Source: Kordia sp. TARA_039_SRF (GTDB taxonomy: Bacteria > Bacteroidota > Bacteroidia > Flavobacteriales > Flavobacteriaceae). From it: a stretch of 64,000 nucleotides of DNA. A program made the translations under genes and the position numbers. Below, in pieces: positions 26,701 through 35,354 of the stretch. The stretch's first letter is position 1. The number at the start of each line of letters is the position of its first letter. Under the pieces are notes generated by a model. The model had not been told where the DNA came from and searched no databases. It saw only the letters and a list, made by a program, of their open reading frames with translations. Location: NCBI GenBank assembly GCA_006383075.2, contig SMNH02000002.1, positions 383,127 through 447,126 of the forward strand, read 5' to 3'.

Positions 26701-26703
26701 CTT

Positions 26704-27330
26704 ATGGAAGAATTAGATTTATTAAAAAAAGACTGGAAAAAGCAAGAAGCGCATCAGCCGAAGCTATCCTACAACGATATTGATAACATGATGCTGAAGA
26801 AATCCTCTTCACTTGTAAAGTGGGTTTTTTACGTCAGTTTATTAGAACTTGGCTTTGGAATTGCCGTTGTGCTCCTAGCCTTATTGATACAACCCGATTT
26901 GCTAAATGATTCAAGCATGCCATCTTGGCTCAATTGGTTCTTTTATGCCTCTTCTGCGGTTGTATTTTACTTTATTTACAAGTTTTTCATCAATTACAAA
27001 AAAATATCTACAACAAGTTCTGTAAAAGATTTGATGAAAAATATTATGACTACACGAAGAACCGTGAAACATTATGTAATGTATAGCTTAACTATTATTG
27101 CTATGACGGTTTGTATTGCGTTTCCAACAGGATATATTGAAAGAGCTGGCGGCATGGACATGTTTAAGGCAGAAGCAACACTTTCACAGTATTTAATGCT
27201 TGCCGTTGGTACTATTGTAGCGGCTTGCTTGGTTGTAGCATTATTCTACGGAATTTATTATTTGATATACGGTTTACTCACCAAAAAACTCAAAAAGAAT
27301 TACAAAGAGTTGAAACAATTAAAATCATAA
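26704..27330 (+). CDS. Membrane protein, probable anti-sigma partner
   Basis: This 208-residue protein has a charged cytoplasmic N-terminus, MEELDLLKKDWKKQEAHQPK, about 40 residues long, and then four membrane segments (about 41-65, 76-96, 118-135, 155-185). It follows the ECF sigma gene after three bases. In ECF operons this position commonly holds an anti-sigma factor, with the soluble N-terminus binding the sigma. There is no zinc-binding anti-sigma motif, so the assignment rests on context. Confidence 0.7.
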   Translation: MEELDLLKKDWKKQEAHQPKLSYNDIDNMMLKKSSSLVKWVFYVSLLELGFGIAVVLLALLIQPDLLNDSSMPSWLNWFFYASSAVVFYFIYKFFINYKKISTTSSVKDLMKNIMTTRRTVKHYVMYSLTIIAMTVCIAFPTGYIERAGGMDMFKAEATLSQYLMLAVGTIVAACLVVALFYGIYYLIYGLLTKKLKKNYKELKQLKS

Positions 27331-27363
27331 AAACCATTTTACCAAACTAAAAATTAAAGCATC

Positions 27364-27618
27364 ATGAAACATCTCTTTTTACTTATAGCTGCACTTATGT
27401 TTACGGTTTCCGTAAGCGCCCACGAGCAAACCAAGAGTTTTCAAAAACAATTTGGAACTTCGTTAGTACCTCCGACTACAGCATATACTTCTGTATATAC
27501 GATGAATCACGGCGGATTGATGCAGTTTATTTACAATGTTTTTCATAAAGTTGGGCAAGCTTTTTACACCACCGTAAATGAGCCTAAAGAAAACACAACT
27601 ACAGAAAATAATTCCTAG
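27364..27618 (+). CDS. Small exported peptide, last gene of ECF operon
   Basis: The product has 84 residues. A signal peptide MKHLFLLIAALMFTVSVSA ends before HEQTK, leaving a 65-residue mature peptide rich in Thr, Tyr and His (TTAYTSVYTMNHGG, FHKVGQAFYTT), with a charged Asn/Thr tail and no Cys. I know of no family. It is followed by a strong terminator, so it closes the operon of the ECF sigma factor. It could be the sigma factor's target or a sensed substrate, which is inference. Confidence 0.75.
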   Translation: MKHLFLLIAALMFTVSVSAHEQTKSFQKQFGTSLVPPTTAYTSVYTMNHGGLMQFIYNVFHKVGQAFYTTVNEPKENTTTENNS

Positions 27619-27630
27619 TTTATCTATACA

Positions 27631-27667
27631 AAAAAGGACTCATACATATTTAGATGAGTCCTTTTTT
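27631..27667. terminator. Bidirectional terminator after ECF operon / PlsC gene
   Basis: Perfect 13-bp stem AAAAAGGACTCAT / ATGAGTCCTTTTT (27631-27643 and 27654-27666) with a 10-base loop and T-tracts on both strands. It serves the exported peptide gene and the convergent acyltransferase. Confidence 0.85.
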
Positions 27668-27686
27668 ATATCTATTATAATAAGAA

Positions 27687-28490
27687 TTAATATTCCCATT
27701 TCCGCTTTTCATTGAGTTGTTCCATTGCTTCTAATTCTTTTTGCGGAATTACTTTTAAAAACGATGGATGTTGCTCAATAGCATATTCTATTTTTTCAAT
27801 AATTTCATCAACACTTTCGTTGTCGTAATCAATTTCTAAAGGCTCTTTAATCTCCATCGATTGTAAAATTCCTTTCTTTTTGATACGCAATCCTTTTCTA
27901 TCAAACGAACGTCTAAAGCCATCAATAACAATTGGGACAACAATAGGTTTGTAACGTTTTATAATATGAGCTGTTCCTTTTCGGATGGGTTTCCAAGGTC
28001 GCGTTGTTCCTTGTGGAAATGTAATAACCCAACCATCATTCAGCGCAATTCCAATATTGGAAATATCGCTCATTTTTACTTGTCTATTGATATCTTCACC
28101 GTTGGCACGCCACGTACGCTCAATACTTACCGAACCTGCATACGCTAAAATTTTTGGCAGAAAACCTGATTTCATGGTTTCTTTTGCGGCAACATAGTAT
28201 AAATTTAACTTCGGATTCCACAAATAACCTACATTTTTGATATTATCATCGCGTCCTTTTAAACTAGCGTTAAACACGTGAAACATCGCTACAACATCAG
28301 CAAAATAGGTTTGGTGATTGGAAACAAACAGTACTTTTTTATCGGGTAAAGAGCGTAAAACATCTGAACCCTCAATTTTTAATTCATTAAATCCACGATA
28401 GCGTTTATGTGTCATAACGCCCGCAATTCTAATCAACCATTTTTTCAAAAAGAGTATATGTCCGAAAGGATTTCTTTTGAATAATCCCAT
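27687..28490 (-). CDS. 1-acylglycerol-3-phosphate O-acyltransferase (PlsC) family
   Basis: The 267-residue protein acylates a lysophospholipid or related acceptor. It contains the catalytic NHQTYFADV, an H-x4-D motif, the acceptor-site block FPQGTTRPWKPIRKGTA and a third block IVVPIVIDGFRR. A hydrophobic N-terminal segment suggests membrane association. It follows the Nudix gene on the same strand after about 38 bases and shares a terminator with the ECF operon. Confidence 0.9.
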   Translation of the reverse strand: MGLFKRNPFGHILFLKKWLIRIAGVMTHKRYRGFNELKIEGSDVLRSLPDKKVLFVSNHQTYFADVVAMFHVFNASLKGRDDNIKNVGYLWNPKLNLYYVAAKETMKSGFLPKILAYAGSVSIERTWRANGEDINRQVKMSDISNIGIALNDGWVITFPQGTTRPWKPIRKGTAHIIKRYKPIVVPIVIDGFRRSFDRKGLRIKKKGILQSMEIKEPLEIDYDNESVDEIIEKIEYAIEQHPSFLKVIPQKELEAMEQLNEKRKWEY

Positions 28491-28528
28491 GTATGTTCAA
28501 TTTTTTACGAATTACAAATCTACAAAAA

Positions 28529-29176
28529 CTAATTTGAAATGGCTTTAGAAATGATGTCTTTAACTTCGCTTAACATCATCGCCGTTGCGCCCCAAACTAC
28601 GTGATTGTTGAGGTAAAACGCAGGAACCTGCACTTTTTTCATATAGGAGGTTGTCAGTTCTCGTTGAATCACAGCGTGTTCCGATAAAAAGTCGGTCAAT
28701 GTTACTTCTATGATGTCTTCTACTTCGGAAGGCTGTGGAATGAATGTTGGTGTTTCGTGCACAATTCCGATAAAAGGATGTACTACAAAATTGCTTGGCG
28801 GAATATATGTTGCCGTAATTTTTCGAACAATTTCTATGCGTTGACCATCTACACCAACTTCTTCTTCAGTTTCACGTAATGCTGTTGCTTCATGATTGGT
28901 ATCATCTGGTTCTGTTTTTCCACCAGGAAATCCAACTTGATTGGAATGCACACCGCGATACGTTTTACGAAGAATCAAGACAAAATTAGTTTCTCCATTG
29001 GTATCTGGATAAAATAACGCCATCACCGCGGAAGTACGTGCGTTTTTCATACGAATTTCCATACTTTCCAATTCCTTTTCGCGCATAGCAGGAGCCATTT
29101 TCAACTGCGAAGAAATGCCTGGAAGCGGGATTTTTGTTATTTTTGGTAGGATTTTTTTAAAATTATCAAAATTCAT
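28529..29176 (-). CDS. Nudix hydrolase, CoA pyrophosphatase type
   Basis: This 215-residue protein has the Nudix box GFPGGKTEPDDTNHEA followed by LRETEEEVGVD, and upstream PLPGISSQLKMAP and YRGVHSNQVGFPGG, the CoA-specific extension. Members cut coenzyme A or its derivatives to 3',5'-ADP and phosphopantetheine. Its start codon is only two bases from the start codon of the divergent cyclophilin gene, so promoters must sit inside the opposing genes. Confidence 0.92.
   Translation of the reverse strand: MNFDNFKKILPKITKIPLPGISSQLKMAPAMREKELESMEIRMKNARTSAVMALFYPDTNGETNFVLILRKTYRGVHSNQVGFPGGKTEPDDTNHEATALRETEEEVGVDGQRIEIVRKITATYIPPSNFVVHPFIGIVHETPTFIPQPSEVEDIIEVTLTDFLSEHAVIQRELTTSYMKKVQVPAFYLNNHVVWGATAMMLSEVKDIISKAISN
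29138..29145 (+). promoter_or_regulatory. -7 box of cyclophilin gene inside the Nudix gene
   Basis: TATTTTTG, an exact TAnnTTTG element, is within the first codons of the divergent Nudix gene and 34 bases before the cyclophilin ATG at 29179. Confidence 0.4.
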
Positions 29177-29178
29177 CT

Positions 29179-29889
29179 ATGAAAAAGATTTGTCTCGTAT
29201 TAATTGCTACGTGCCTTTTATTTGCTTGCGAAGATACTAAAACTTCTACACCCAAATTGAATGCTTCTGAAAAAACAGATACCACAAAAACAGTAGCAAA
29301 AACACCCAAAAAAACGAAGAAGAAAAAAGAAAAAGAAGTCAAAATCACCAATGATAACGTGCTCGATTATATGCTTAAATACGGTAAAAACAATCCTGAG
29401 CGAAAAGTACGTATCAAAACAGATTTTGGAAATATTGACTTAGAATTATACGAAGAAACGCCCTATCACAGAGCCAATTTTATCATGCTTGCCAAACGGA
29501 ATTATTTTGAAGGCACACAGTTTCATCGAGTGGTTAAAAATTTCATCATTCAAGGTGGAAATTCAGATGGTTGGAGCATTGCCAAAAAACGTCAGAAGAT
29601 TGGAAAATATTTGCTTCCGCCAGATACAAAAAAAGGATTTAGACACGATAGAGGCGTCATTTCCATGCCAAGTGGCGACATTGACCGCGCCTACAAATTT
29701 GCATCTCCTTATGAGTTTTTTATCGTTCAGCAACAAGGAGGCGCACAACATTTAAATGGCGAATATACCGCGTTTGGTAAAGTGACTTCAGGAATGGATG
29801 TTGTGGACGAAATTGCCAATCAGCCAACAGATAAAGGTGAATGGCCTAAGAAAAACATCATGATTCGCGGTGTGGAAGTGCTTGATTAA
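29179..29889 (+). CDS. Cyclophilin-type peptidyl-prolyl isomerase, lipoprotein
   Basis: The protein has 236 residues. A lipoprotein signal ends LLFAC; then there is a Lys/Thr-rich linker (KTPKKTKKKKEKE) and the isomerase fold from about residue 65. Conserved parts are FEGTQFHRVVKNFIIQGGN, SMPSGDIDRA, FFIVQQQGGAQHLNGEYTAFG and GMDVVDEI. It would speed proline isomerisation of proteins in the periplasm. The divergent Nudix gene begins two bases away. Confidence 0.93.
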   Translation: MKKICLVLIATCLLFACEDTKTSTPKLNASEKTDTTKTVAKTPKKTKKKKEKEVKITNDNVLDYMLKYGKNNPERKVRIKTDFGNIDLELYEETPYHRANFIMLAKRNYFEGTQFHRVVKNFIIQGGNSDGWSIAKKRQKIGKYLLPPDTKKGFRHDRGVISMPSGDIDRAYKFASPYEFFIVQQQGGAQHLNGEYTAFGKVTSGMDVVDEIANQPTDKGEWPKKNIMIRGVEVLD

Positions 29890-29959
29890 TCTATCTAATA
29901 CGCTTATGAATTTTTTTATACGCTTATAAAGTTTTTTATGGTCTTGCGTGATATTTTGA

Positions 29960-29967
29960 TAGCTTTG
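29960..29967 (+). promoter_or_regulatory. -7 box TAGCTTTG of the 30-kb beta-barrel gene
   Basis: TAGCTTTG matches TAnnTTTG and lies 24 bases before the ATG at 29992. It excludes the longer frame that begins at 29938. Confidence 0.5.
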
Positions 29968-29991
29968 CGCAAAATTAATGTTAATATATTT

Positions 29992-31200
29992 ATGAAAAAC
30001 TACACAAGTGTATTGCTCATCATCTTCATGATGGCTACCTCTGGACTTTTTGCTCAAATTAAATTTGAAAAAGGCTATTTTATTACTGAAAACGGTCAAA
30101 AAACCGACTGTTTTATTAAAAATGAAGATTGGATTAACACGCCTTCAAAATTTGAATACAAACTCACCCAAAATGGCGAAACACAAATTTTACGAATGCC
30201 AAACTTAAAAACGGTTGTGATTGAAAATGCATTTAAGTTTGAAAAGTATACCGTTCCTTATGACAATTCGGATAGAGCTGTTGCGAATTTAAAATTTGAT
30301 AGAAGTCCTGACTATAAAGACACTACTTTGATGCTAAATGTTTTATTGGAGGGAAAAGTAAATTTATACGGCTACAGAGATCAAGATAAAAGAGCGTATT
30401 ATTATAAGAAACAAGATGAAACGCTTGAACCGTTAGTTTATAATGTATACACCAATGAAAATCGTGACATTTTATATAACAATCGCTACCAACAACAGTT
30501 ATTGACTGAATTTCCATGTACAGGAATTACGGAAAAAAGAGTTGTTCGAGTGGATTATAAGGATGGCGATTTAAAATCATTTTTTAAAGACTATAGCGAA
30601 TGTAAAGGAGGAACTGTCGTAGAATTCAGCAAGCCTAAAAAAGGAGCATTACATTTAAAAGCCTTTGCAGGTGCGTACAGTAGCAAAGCTGTAACTGATT
30701 TAGGAATCTCTGCTTTTTTTGCAAAAGGTGTTGAAACAGGTCCTTCTTGGTCTCCAACTTTTGGAGTAGAACTAGAGTATGTTCTTCCTTTTAATAAAAA
30801 CAAATGGGCTGTATTTATAGCGCCTAATTACAGTTCTCACGAAGGTGAAAGTGAGTTTCTAGATTTATCAGTAAGAAGAAAATACAAAGTTGAATATAGC
30901 GCAATCCAAATTCCTATTGGAGCTCGCCACTACATGTTTATAAATGATATGTCAAAATTATTTTTAAGTGGTGCTGTTGTTGTTGATTATTTACTTAATG
31001 GAGAAGGAAGTGGGAATATTACAATTGAAGAAGATTTATTTAAAACTGCTGTTGGTGTATCCTTTGGTCTTGGATATAGCTATGACAAATATTCTATTGA
31101 AGCTAGATTTATTCCTAGTAGAGATCTTTTGGAAAATAGTTCATTATCAACTATTGATTTACAACAATTTTCTCTTACTATCGGATATACTATTTTCTAA
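29992..31200 (+). CDS. Exported protein with C-terminal beta-barrel, family copy 1
   Basis: The protein has 402 residues. The signal peptide is followed by QIKFEKGYFITENGQKTDCF and a domain of about 180 residues with TLMLNVLLEGKVNLYGY. The last 200 residues resemble an outer-membrane barrel (LHLKAFAGAYSS, IPIGARHYMF, FSLTIGYTIF, ending in Phe). A paralogue begins at 62822 with the same FEKGYYIN, DCYIKN, PTEFQYKLSKN and LLEGKVSLY blocks. I know no function. It is monocistronic between hairpins. Confidence 0.85.
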   Translation: MKNYTSVLLIIFMMATSGLFAQIKFEKGYFITENGQKTDCFIKNEDWINTPSKFEYKLTQNGETQILRMPNLKTVVIENAFKFEKYTVPYDNSDRAVANLKFDRSPDYKDTTLMLNVLLEGKVNLYGYRDQDKRAYYYKKQDETLEPLVYNVYTNENRDILYNNRYQQQLLTEFPCTGITEKRVVRVDYKDGDLKSFFKDYSECKGGTVVEFSKPKKGALHLKAFAGAYSSKAVTDLGISAFFAKGVETGPSWSPTFGVELEYVLPFNKNKWAVFIAPNYSSHEGESEFLDLSVRRKYKVEYSAIQIPIGARHYMFINDMSKLFLSGAVVVDYLLNGEGSGNITIEEDLFKTAVGVSFGLGYSYDKYSIEARFIPSRDLLENSSLSTIDLQQFSLTIGYTIF

Positions 31201-31225
31201 AAAAACAGAGAAAGTTTATAAATAG

Positions 31226-31303
31226 AAACTGTTTGGGATTTATTTGATGAGATGCTGAATCAAGTTCAGCATGACGTTGTAAAAGTCTTAAACAGTTTTT
31301 TTT
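31226..31303 (+). terminator. Nested hairpin and terminator after the beta-barrel gene
   Basis: An outer stem AAACTGTTT (31226-31234) / AAACAGTTT (31290-31298), followed by more T residues, encloses an inner perfect 8-bp hairpin ATGCTGAA-TCAAG-TTCAGCAT (31252-31272). The inner part is an intergenic palindrome of a type repeated in related genomes; the outer part is a plausible terminator. Confidence 0.6.
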
Positions 31304-31908
31304 TATGCTTGATAAATAGTTGGTAATTGTATTTTGAATTTTACCACAATCAAACGAATTGAAATCACCATTGCCGCGGTAAAAATATAGATTAAATCTT
31401 CTTCGAGTCCTAAATATTTCAATGCAAAAAAAGTGGCACCACCTACAAGACACGCTGTAGCATAAATTTCTTTTCGGAAGATAACGGGAATTTCGTTACA
31501 TAGAATATCACGAATCACACCACCAAAACTCGCGCTCATTGTTCCTAAAGCAATACAAATAATAGGATGTAAATCGGCAGAAATCCCTTTTTCCACACCA
31601 ATAATGGTAAATACGCCCAATCCGATGGTATCAAATAAGAAGAGTGATTTTCGGAGACGGTTTAATTTTTTTCGAAAGATAACCGCAAATACTACCGCAA
31701 ATCCAATAGCGTGTACGTAATTCAAATCGTTCATCCAGCCCACTGGAGTTTGTCCAATAAGTACATCGCGTAAAGTTCCACCGCCAACAGCTGTCACAAA
31801 AGCGATGATAAAAATTCCAAACGGATCCATACGTTTTTGCATCGCTACCAAAACGCCTGAAATCGCAAAAGCGAAAGTTCCTATAATATCAATTGCGTAA
31901 AAAAGCAT
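31303..31908 (-). CDS. TRIC-type cation channel family protein (UPF0126/YadS-like)
   Basis: This 201-residue protein has seven membrane segments arranged as two similar halves. Each half has a Gly-rich signature: TAVGGGTLRDVLIG near residue 40 and MSASFGGVIRDILCNE near residue 125. The K-x-G-G-G-x-x-R-D pattern is typical of bacterial TRIC potassium-type channels. Its ATG overlaps the TAA of the upstream RDD gene by one base, so both are cotranscribed. Confidence 0.92.
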   Translation of the reverse strand: MLFYAIDIIGTFAFAISGVLVAMQKRMDPFGIFIIAFVTAVGGGTLRDVLIGQTPVGWMNDLNYVHAIGFAVVFAVIFRKKLNRLRKSLFLFDTIGLGVFTIIGVEKGISADLHPIICIALGTMSASFGGVIRDILCNEIPVIFRKEIYATACLVGGATFFALKYLGLEEDLIYIFTAAMVISIRLIVVKFKIQLPTIYQA

Positions 31909-32648
31909 TACATATTTTGTGTATAGAAGTTATAATCTTTTATCACAATGTCGATAAAAGGAATGGTAGCTTTCTCTGATTTGGTTTCCATTACTTGTTC
32001 AACCTTTGCGCGTAATTTGTTCAATGTTTCAAAATCTCTTGACTTTTTGGCAATGAGATACGTTTCTTTAATGATTCGCATATCATTATCAGAAAGATTA
32101 ATCACAGAAGGATATTGTGGTTTGTATCCTTCTTGTAAATCTTCGAGAATGGTATGAGAGATTGAAATTTTATTTTTTCGTGAAATTACGGCAGTTCCAG
32201 CACTCATATCGCCCAAACGTTGACCTTTATCACTCATAATTACACTGATTAATGCAACAAAACCAAAAAGTAGATTCAAATCTACAATTCTAAAAATCCA
32301 ACGAATAAAATAATCGAGAAATGACGCTTGAAAGCCATCAATTTTCACCACTTTTATTTTCATGATTTTTTTTCCAACCGTTTGTCCTTCCCACAAAGAT
32401 TCTAACACCAAAGTGTAAATTAATGCTGGAAAAACTAACATGGTATAAATGGCAACTTCCGACCAGTAGTCCAAACTTCGAAACCAATCTTCGTTGCCAA
32501 ACATCAACTCAAAACACCAAATAATTCCAAAAGCATACGCGATTTTAATCACCCAATCAATGACACATGCCAAGACACGTTCGCCCACAGATGACAATGT
32601 AAAATCGATATTTACATTTTGCGTAGTATTAATTTGTATCTCTGACAT
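31908..32648 (-). CDS. RDD-family membrane protein
   Basis: The product has 246 residues from the ATG at 32648 (MSEIQINTTQNVNIDFTLSS); the 46 extra residues in the longer frame overlap the divergent gene and are rejected. RDD features are GERVLACVIDWVIK (the Arg-Asp pair), WEGQTVGKKIMKIKVV, and SVIMSDKGQRLGDMSAGT. Three membrane segments are seen. It is divergent from SpoIIM across 24 bases; RDD-SpoIIM adjacency is usual in this gene cluster. Confidence 0.9.
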   Translation of the reverse strand: MSEIQINTTQNVNIDFTLSSVGERVLACVIDWVIKIAYAFGIIWCFELMFGNEDWFRSLDYWSEVAIYTMLVFPALIYTLVLESLWEGQTVGKKIMKIKVVKIDGFQASFLDYFIRWIFRIVDLNLLFGFVALISVIMSDKGQRLGDMSAGTAVISRKNKISISHTILEDLQEGYKPQYPSVINLSDNDMRIIKETYLIAKKSRDFETLNKLRAKVEQVMETKSEKATIPFIDIVIKDYNFYTQNM

Positions 32649-32672
32649 ATTATGTATTATTTTAGCGTATCT

Positions 32673-33650
32673 ATGAGAGAAGTTGCATTTATCAAGCAAA
32701 ATAAAGAAAAATGGTTGAACTTTGAAAAAACCATTTATAATAATCAGTTTAAAAATCCCGATGAACTTTCGTCTTTGTATATACAATTAATGAATGACTT
32801 GTCGTATGCACAAACCTATTATCCTAAGAGTAAAACCATTAGCTACTTAAATCAGTTAGCTGCAGCAGCTTTTCAACGTATTTATAGAACCAAACGCACC
32901 AAAACCAATCGCATAGTTTCGTTTTGGAAAACAGAAGTTCCACTCATTGTATACGAATATCGTCGTTATGTAATGTATGCATTTATCATTTTTGGTGTTT
33001 TTATTACGATTGGAGCCGTTTCTGCCGCGTATGATGATTTGTTTGTTCGATTTATTTTGGGAGATGGATACGTAAACGAAACTTTAGAAAATATTCAAAA
33101 CGGCGATCCTGTGGCTATTTATAAAAGTGGTAGTAATTGGGGAAGTTTTATCGGTATTACTATCAACAACCTGCGTGTTGGCATGCTTTGCTTTATTTTA
33201 GGCGTGTTTGGCGGCATTGGAACAGGTTATATTCTTCTAGTGAATGGCACTATGTTGGGCGCTTTTCAATACTTTTTTTACCAACAAGGCGTATTGTGGG
33301 AAAGTGTACGCGGTATTTGGATTCACGGTGCGATGGAGATTTTTGCAATTTTCATAGAAGGTGCCGCAGGATTCATCTTAGGAGCTAGTATTTTGTTCCC
33401 TAAAACATATTCGCGGATGGCATCGTTTAAAATTGGCTTAAAAACAGGAATCAAAATCCTAATTAGTACATTTCCGTTTACCTTTGCCGCTGGTGTTTTG
33501 GAAGGCTATGTCACGCGTTATTCCAATATCATGCCCAACTGGCTTTCGGTAGGCATCATTTTAATTACCTTAGGAATCATATCTTATTACTATTTAATAT
33601 ATCCACATATTGTACATAAAAAACTAAAAAATCATGTTGCAACTATATAA
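32673..33650 (+). CDS. Stage II sporulation protein M (SpoIIM) family membrane protein
   Basis: The protein has 325 residues. The ATG at 32673 begins MREVAFIKQNKEKW; seven more residues upstream are unlikely. A soluble N-part of about 85 residues is followed by six membrane segments. The signature is NNLRVGMLCFILGVFGGIGT and HGAMEIFAIFIEGAAGF. In non-sporulating Bacteroidota it accompanies the MoxR-DUF58 cluster, as here, so it is part of that envelope module rather than sporulation. Confidence 0.9.
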   Translation: MREVAFIKQNKEKWLNFEKTIYNNQFKNPDELSSLYIQLMNDLSYAQTYYPKSKTISYLNQLAAAAFQRIYRTKRTKTNRIVSFWKTEVPLIVYEYRRYVMYAFIIFGVFITIGAVSAAYDDLFVRFILGDGYVNETLENIQNGDPVAIYKSGSNWGSFIGITINNLRVGMLCFILGVFGGIGTGYILLVNGTMLGAFQYFFYQQGVLWESVRGIWIHGAMEIFAIFIEGAAGFILGASILFPKTYSRMASFKIGLKTGIKILISTFPFTFAAGVLEGYVTRYSNIMPNWLSVGIILITLGIISYYYLIYPHIVHKKLKNHVATI

Positions 33651-34581
33651 ATCGAGAGACTTCGCACTGTTTTTTAAAGACACGTTTGCGTTTATAAAAA
33701 CACATGGAAAGCATTTCTTTAAGAATTACTTTTTAGTAAACGGACTTTTTTTGCTAGTACTCATTATCATGGGCTTTATTTTGTATGCAGAACTTGCTGA
33801 ATTGCAAGCGTTGGGTTTATTGGACGAGCGCAATCAAAGAGAGTTTTTTAGATATCTTAGTGACAATTCAAACATTTATGTGCCGTACGGAATTCTATAC
33901 ATTCTAATCAGTGCTTTTGTTGGTATCTTAAATTATGCCTACATTCCATTCTATTTTAAACTCTACGAAAAACACAAAGGAGCCAATTTCTCTAACAAAG
34001 AAATTTCGAAAGAGCTATTTGCCAACTTCGGTAAAATCGTGAAGTTTTTACTAATAACAATTTTAATATCCATTCCGCTTCTAATTGCAGCCGCTATTGT
34101 GATGGGAATTATGGCAATAACTATCATCGGATTTCCTTTTGTCATATTTGTGGTGGCTTTAATTTCATTATTTTACCATTCTGCACTTATGGAATATCTC
34201 AAACACGATGACAAAAGTGTATTTGATTGTTATGGATACAGTTTGCAACTATGTTTTCAACAATTCTTCCCTTCTATCGGAGCTGTTGGAATCTTCATGC
34301 TGATTATCATTATTGTACAATATGTACTTTCCTTCCTTCAAGGAACTATACTATACTTTTTAGGGATTCCTATTTTAGAAAATCCAACGTATTTAAGTGA
34401 TTTAGAAAAAACATCATTGTTATTTATCATTGCTTTTGCAATGCAAGTTGCCATTTATATATTCAATTTTTTAACTTCGGCTGCGCTACAAATTCACCAA
34501 GCAATTGTGTATTACAGTTTAAAAGAAGACCGCGAAAACATTCACACACAAGATACTATTGACGATATCGGGAGAGACTAA
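33634..34581 (+). CDS. Multi-pass membrane protein of the SpoIIM-MoxR cluster, unrecognised
   Basis: This 315-residue protein has six to eight membrane segments. It overlaps the end of the SpoIIM gene by 17 bases and precedes the DUF4129 gene by five. The sequence contains FLLITILISIPLLIAAAIVM and a soluble loop LKHDDKSVFDCYGYSLQL. No catalytic motif is seen. Position in the cluster suggests that it forms a membrane partner of the SpoIIM protein. Confidence 0.8.
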   Translation: MLQLYKSRDFALFFKDTFAFIKTHGKHFFKNYFLVNGLFLLVLIIMGFILYAELAELQALGLLDERNQREFFRYLSDNSNIYVPYGILYILISAFVGILNYAYIPFYFKLYEKHKGANFSNKEISKELFANFGKIVKFLLITILISIPLLIAAAIVMGIMAITIIGFPFVIFVVALISLFYHSALMEYLKHDDKSVFDCYGYSLQLCFQQFFPSIGAVGIFMLIIIIVQYVLSFLQGTILYFLGIPILENPTYLSDLEKTSLLFIIAFAMQVAIYIFNFLTSAALQIHQAIVYYSLKEDRENIHTQDTIDDIGRD

Positions 34582-34586
34582 TATTC

Positions 34587-35354
34587 ATGCCACAACTTTT
34601 TAGAAACATATTTTTTATTTTTTTCCTTTCGGGAATATGCTCTCTGTCACTGCATGCGGAACATATTGCTACGGCAGAAACTACCTTCATACAGCAAAAA
34701 TCTGTACAAGAAGATGACTCGTACATTGAGCCAAAAGAATATGATGGCAATTTTAAAGAACGATATTCCAGTGAAGAATTTGAGTACGACCAAGAAAAGC
34801 AAGAAGCAGGTTGGATGTCAAATTTTATAGATTGGATTGAAACTACCGTCCAAGATTGGTTTGACTTTGGTACACGAAAAGAAGCGTCTGAGTTCGTACA
34901 AAATGCGCTCAACATTTTCTATGTCATCATCATCATTGTAGTGGTATTTTTTATTGTAAGAACCATGATGAATGGCGAAGGACGCTGGGTTTTTGGTAAA
35001 CGATCTGACCGACGCATCATACGTCACGAAGATATTGACACGAATATTCACAGTGCCGATTTCAACAAATTAATTCAAGAAGCTGAAACCAACGGAAATT
35101 ACCGATTGGCAATTCGATTCCAATACCTCAACATGTTAAAGCAATTAAGTGATTCCGAAATCATTTCGTTTGATCCTGAAAAGACAAATCTCGATTATAC
35201 CTACGAAATTAAAGAGGAAGCCTTACGCGAGCAATTTCAATATACTTCGTACGTATACAACTATGTGTGGTATGGTGAATTTGACATCAACCAAGCGCAA
35301 TACCAAAAAGCGAAAGAATCATTTACTGTTGTACTTAAAAAAGCTGCCGCATGA
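34587..35354 (+). CDS. DUF4129 domain membrane protein
   Basis: The product has 255 residues. A signal-like N-terminus (FFIFFLSGICSLSLHA) is followed by an acidic external region, one membrane segment (FYVIIIIVVVFFIV) and a cytoplasmic DUF4129 domain. That domain has NKLIQEAETNGNYRLAIRF and YVYNYVWYGEFDINQAQY. Related proteins, some fused to transglutaminase domains, accompany MoxR and DUF58 proteins. It overlaps the next gene by four bases. Confidence 0.86.
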   Translation: MPQLFRNIFFIFFLSGICSLSLHAEHIATAETTFIQQKSVQEDDSYIEPKEYDGNFKERYSSEEFEYDQEKQEAGWMSNFIDWIETTVQDWFDFGTRKEASEFVQNALNIFYVIIIIVVVFFIVRTMMNGEGRWVFGKRSDRRIIRHEDIDTNIHSADFNKLIQEAETNGNYRLAIRFQYLNMLKQLSDSEIISFDPEKTNLDYTYEIKEEALREQFQYTSYVYNYVWYGEFDINQAQYQKAKESFTVVLKKAAA

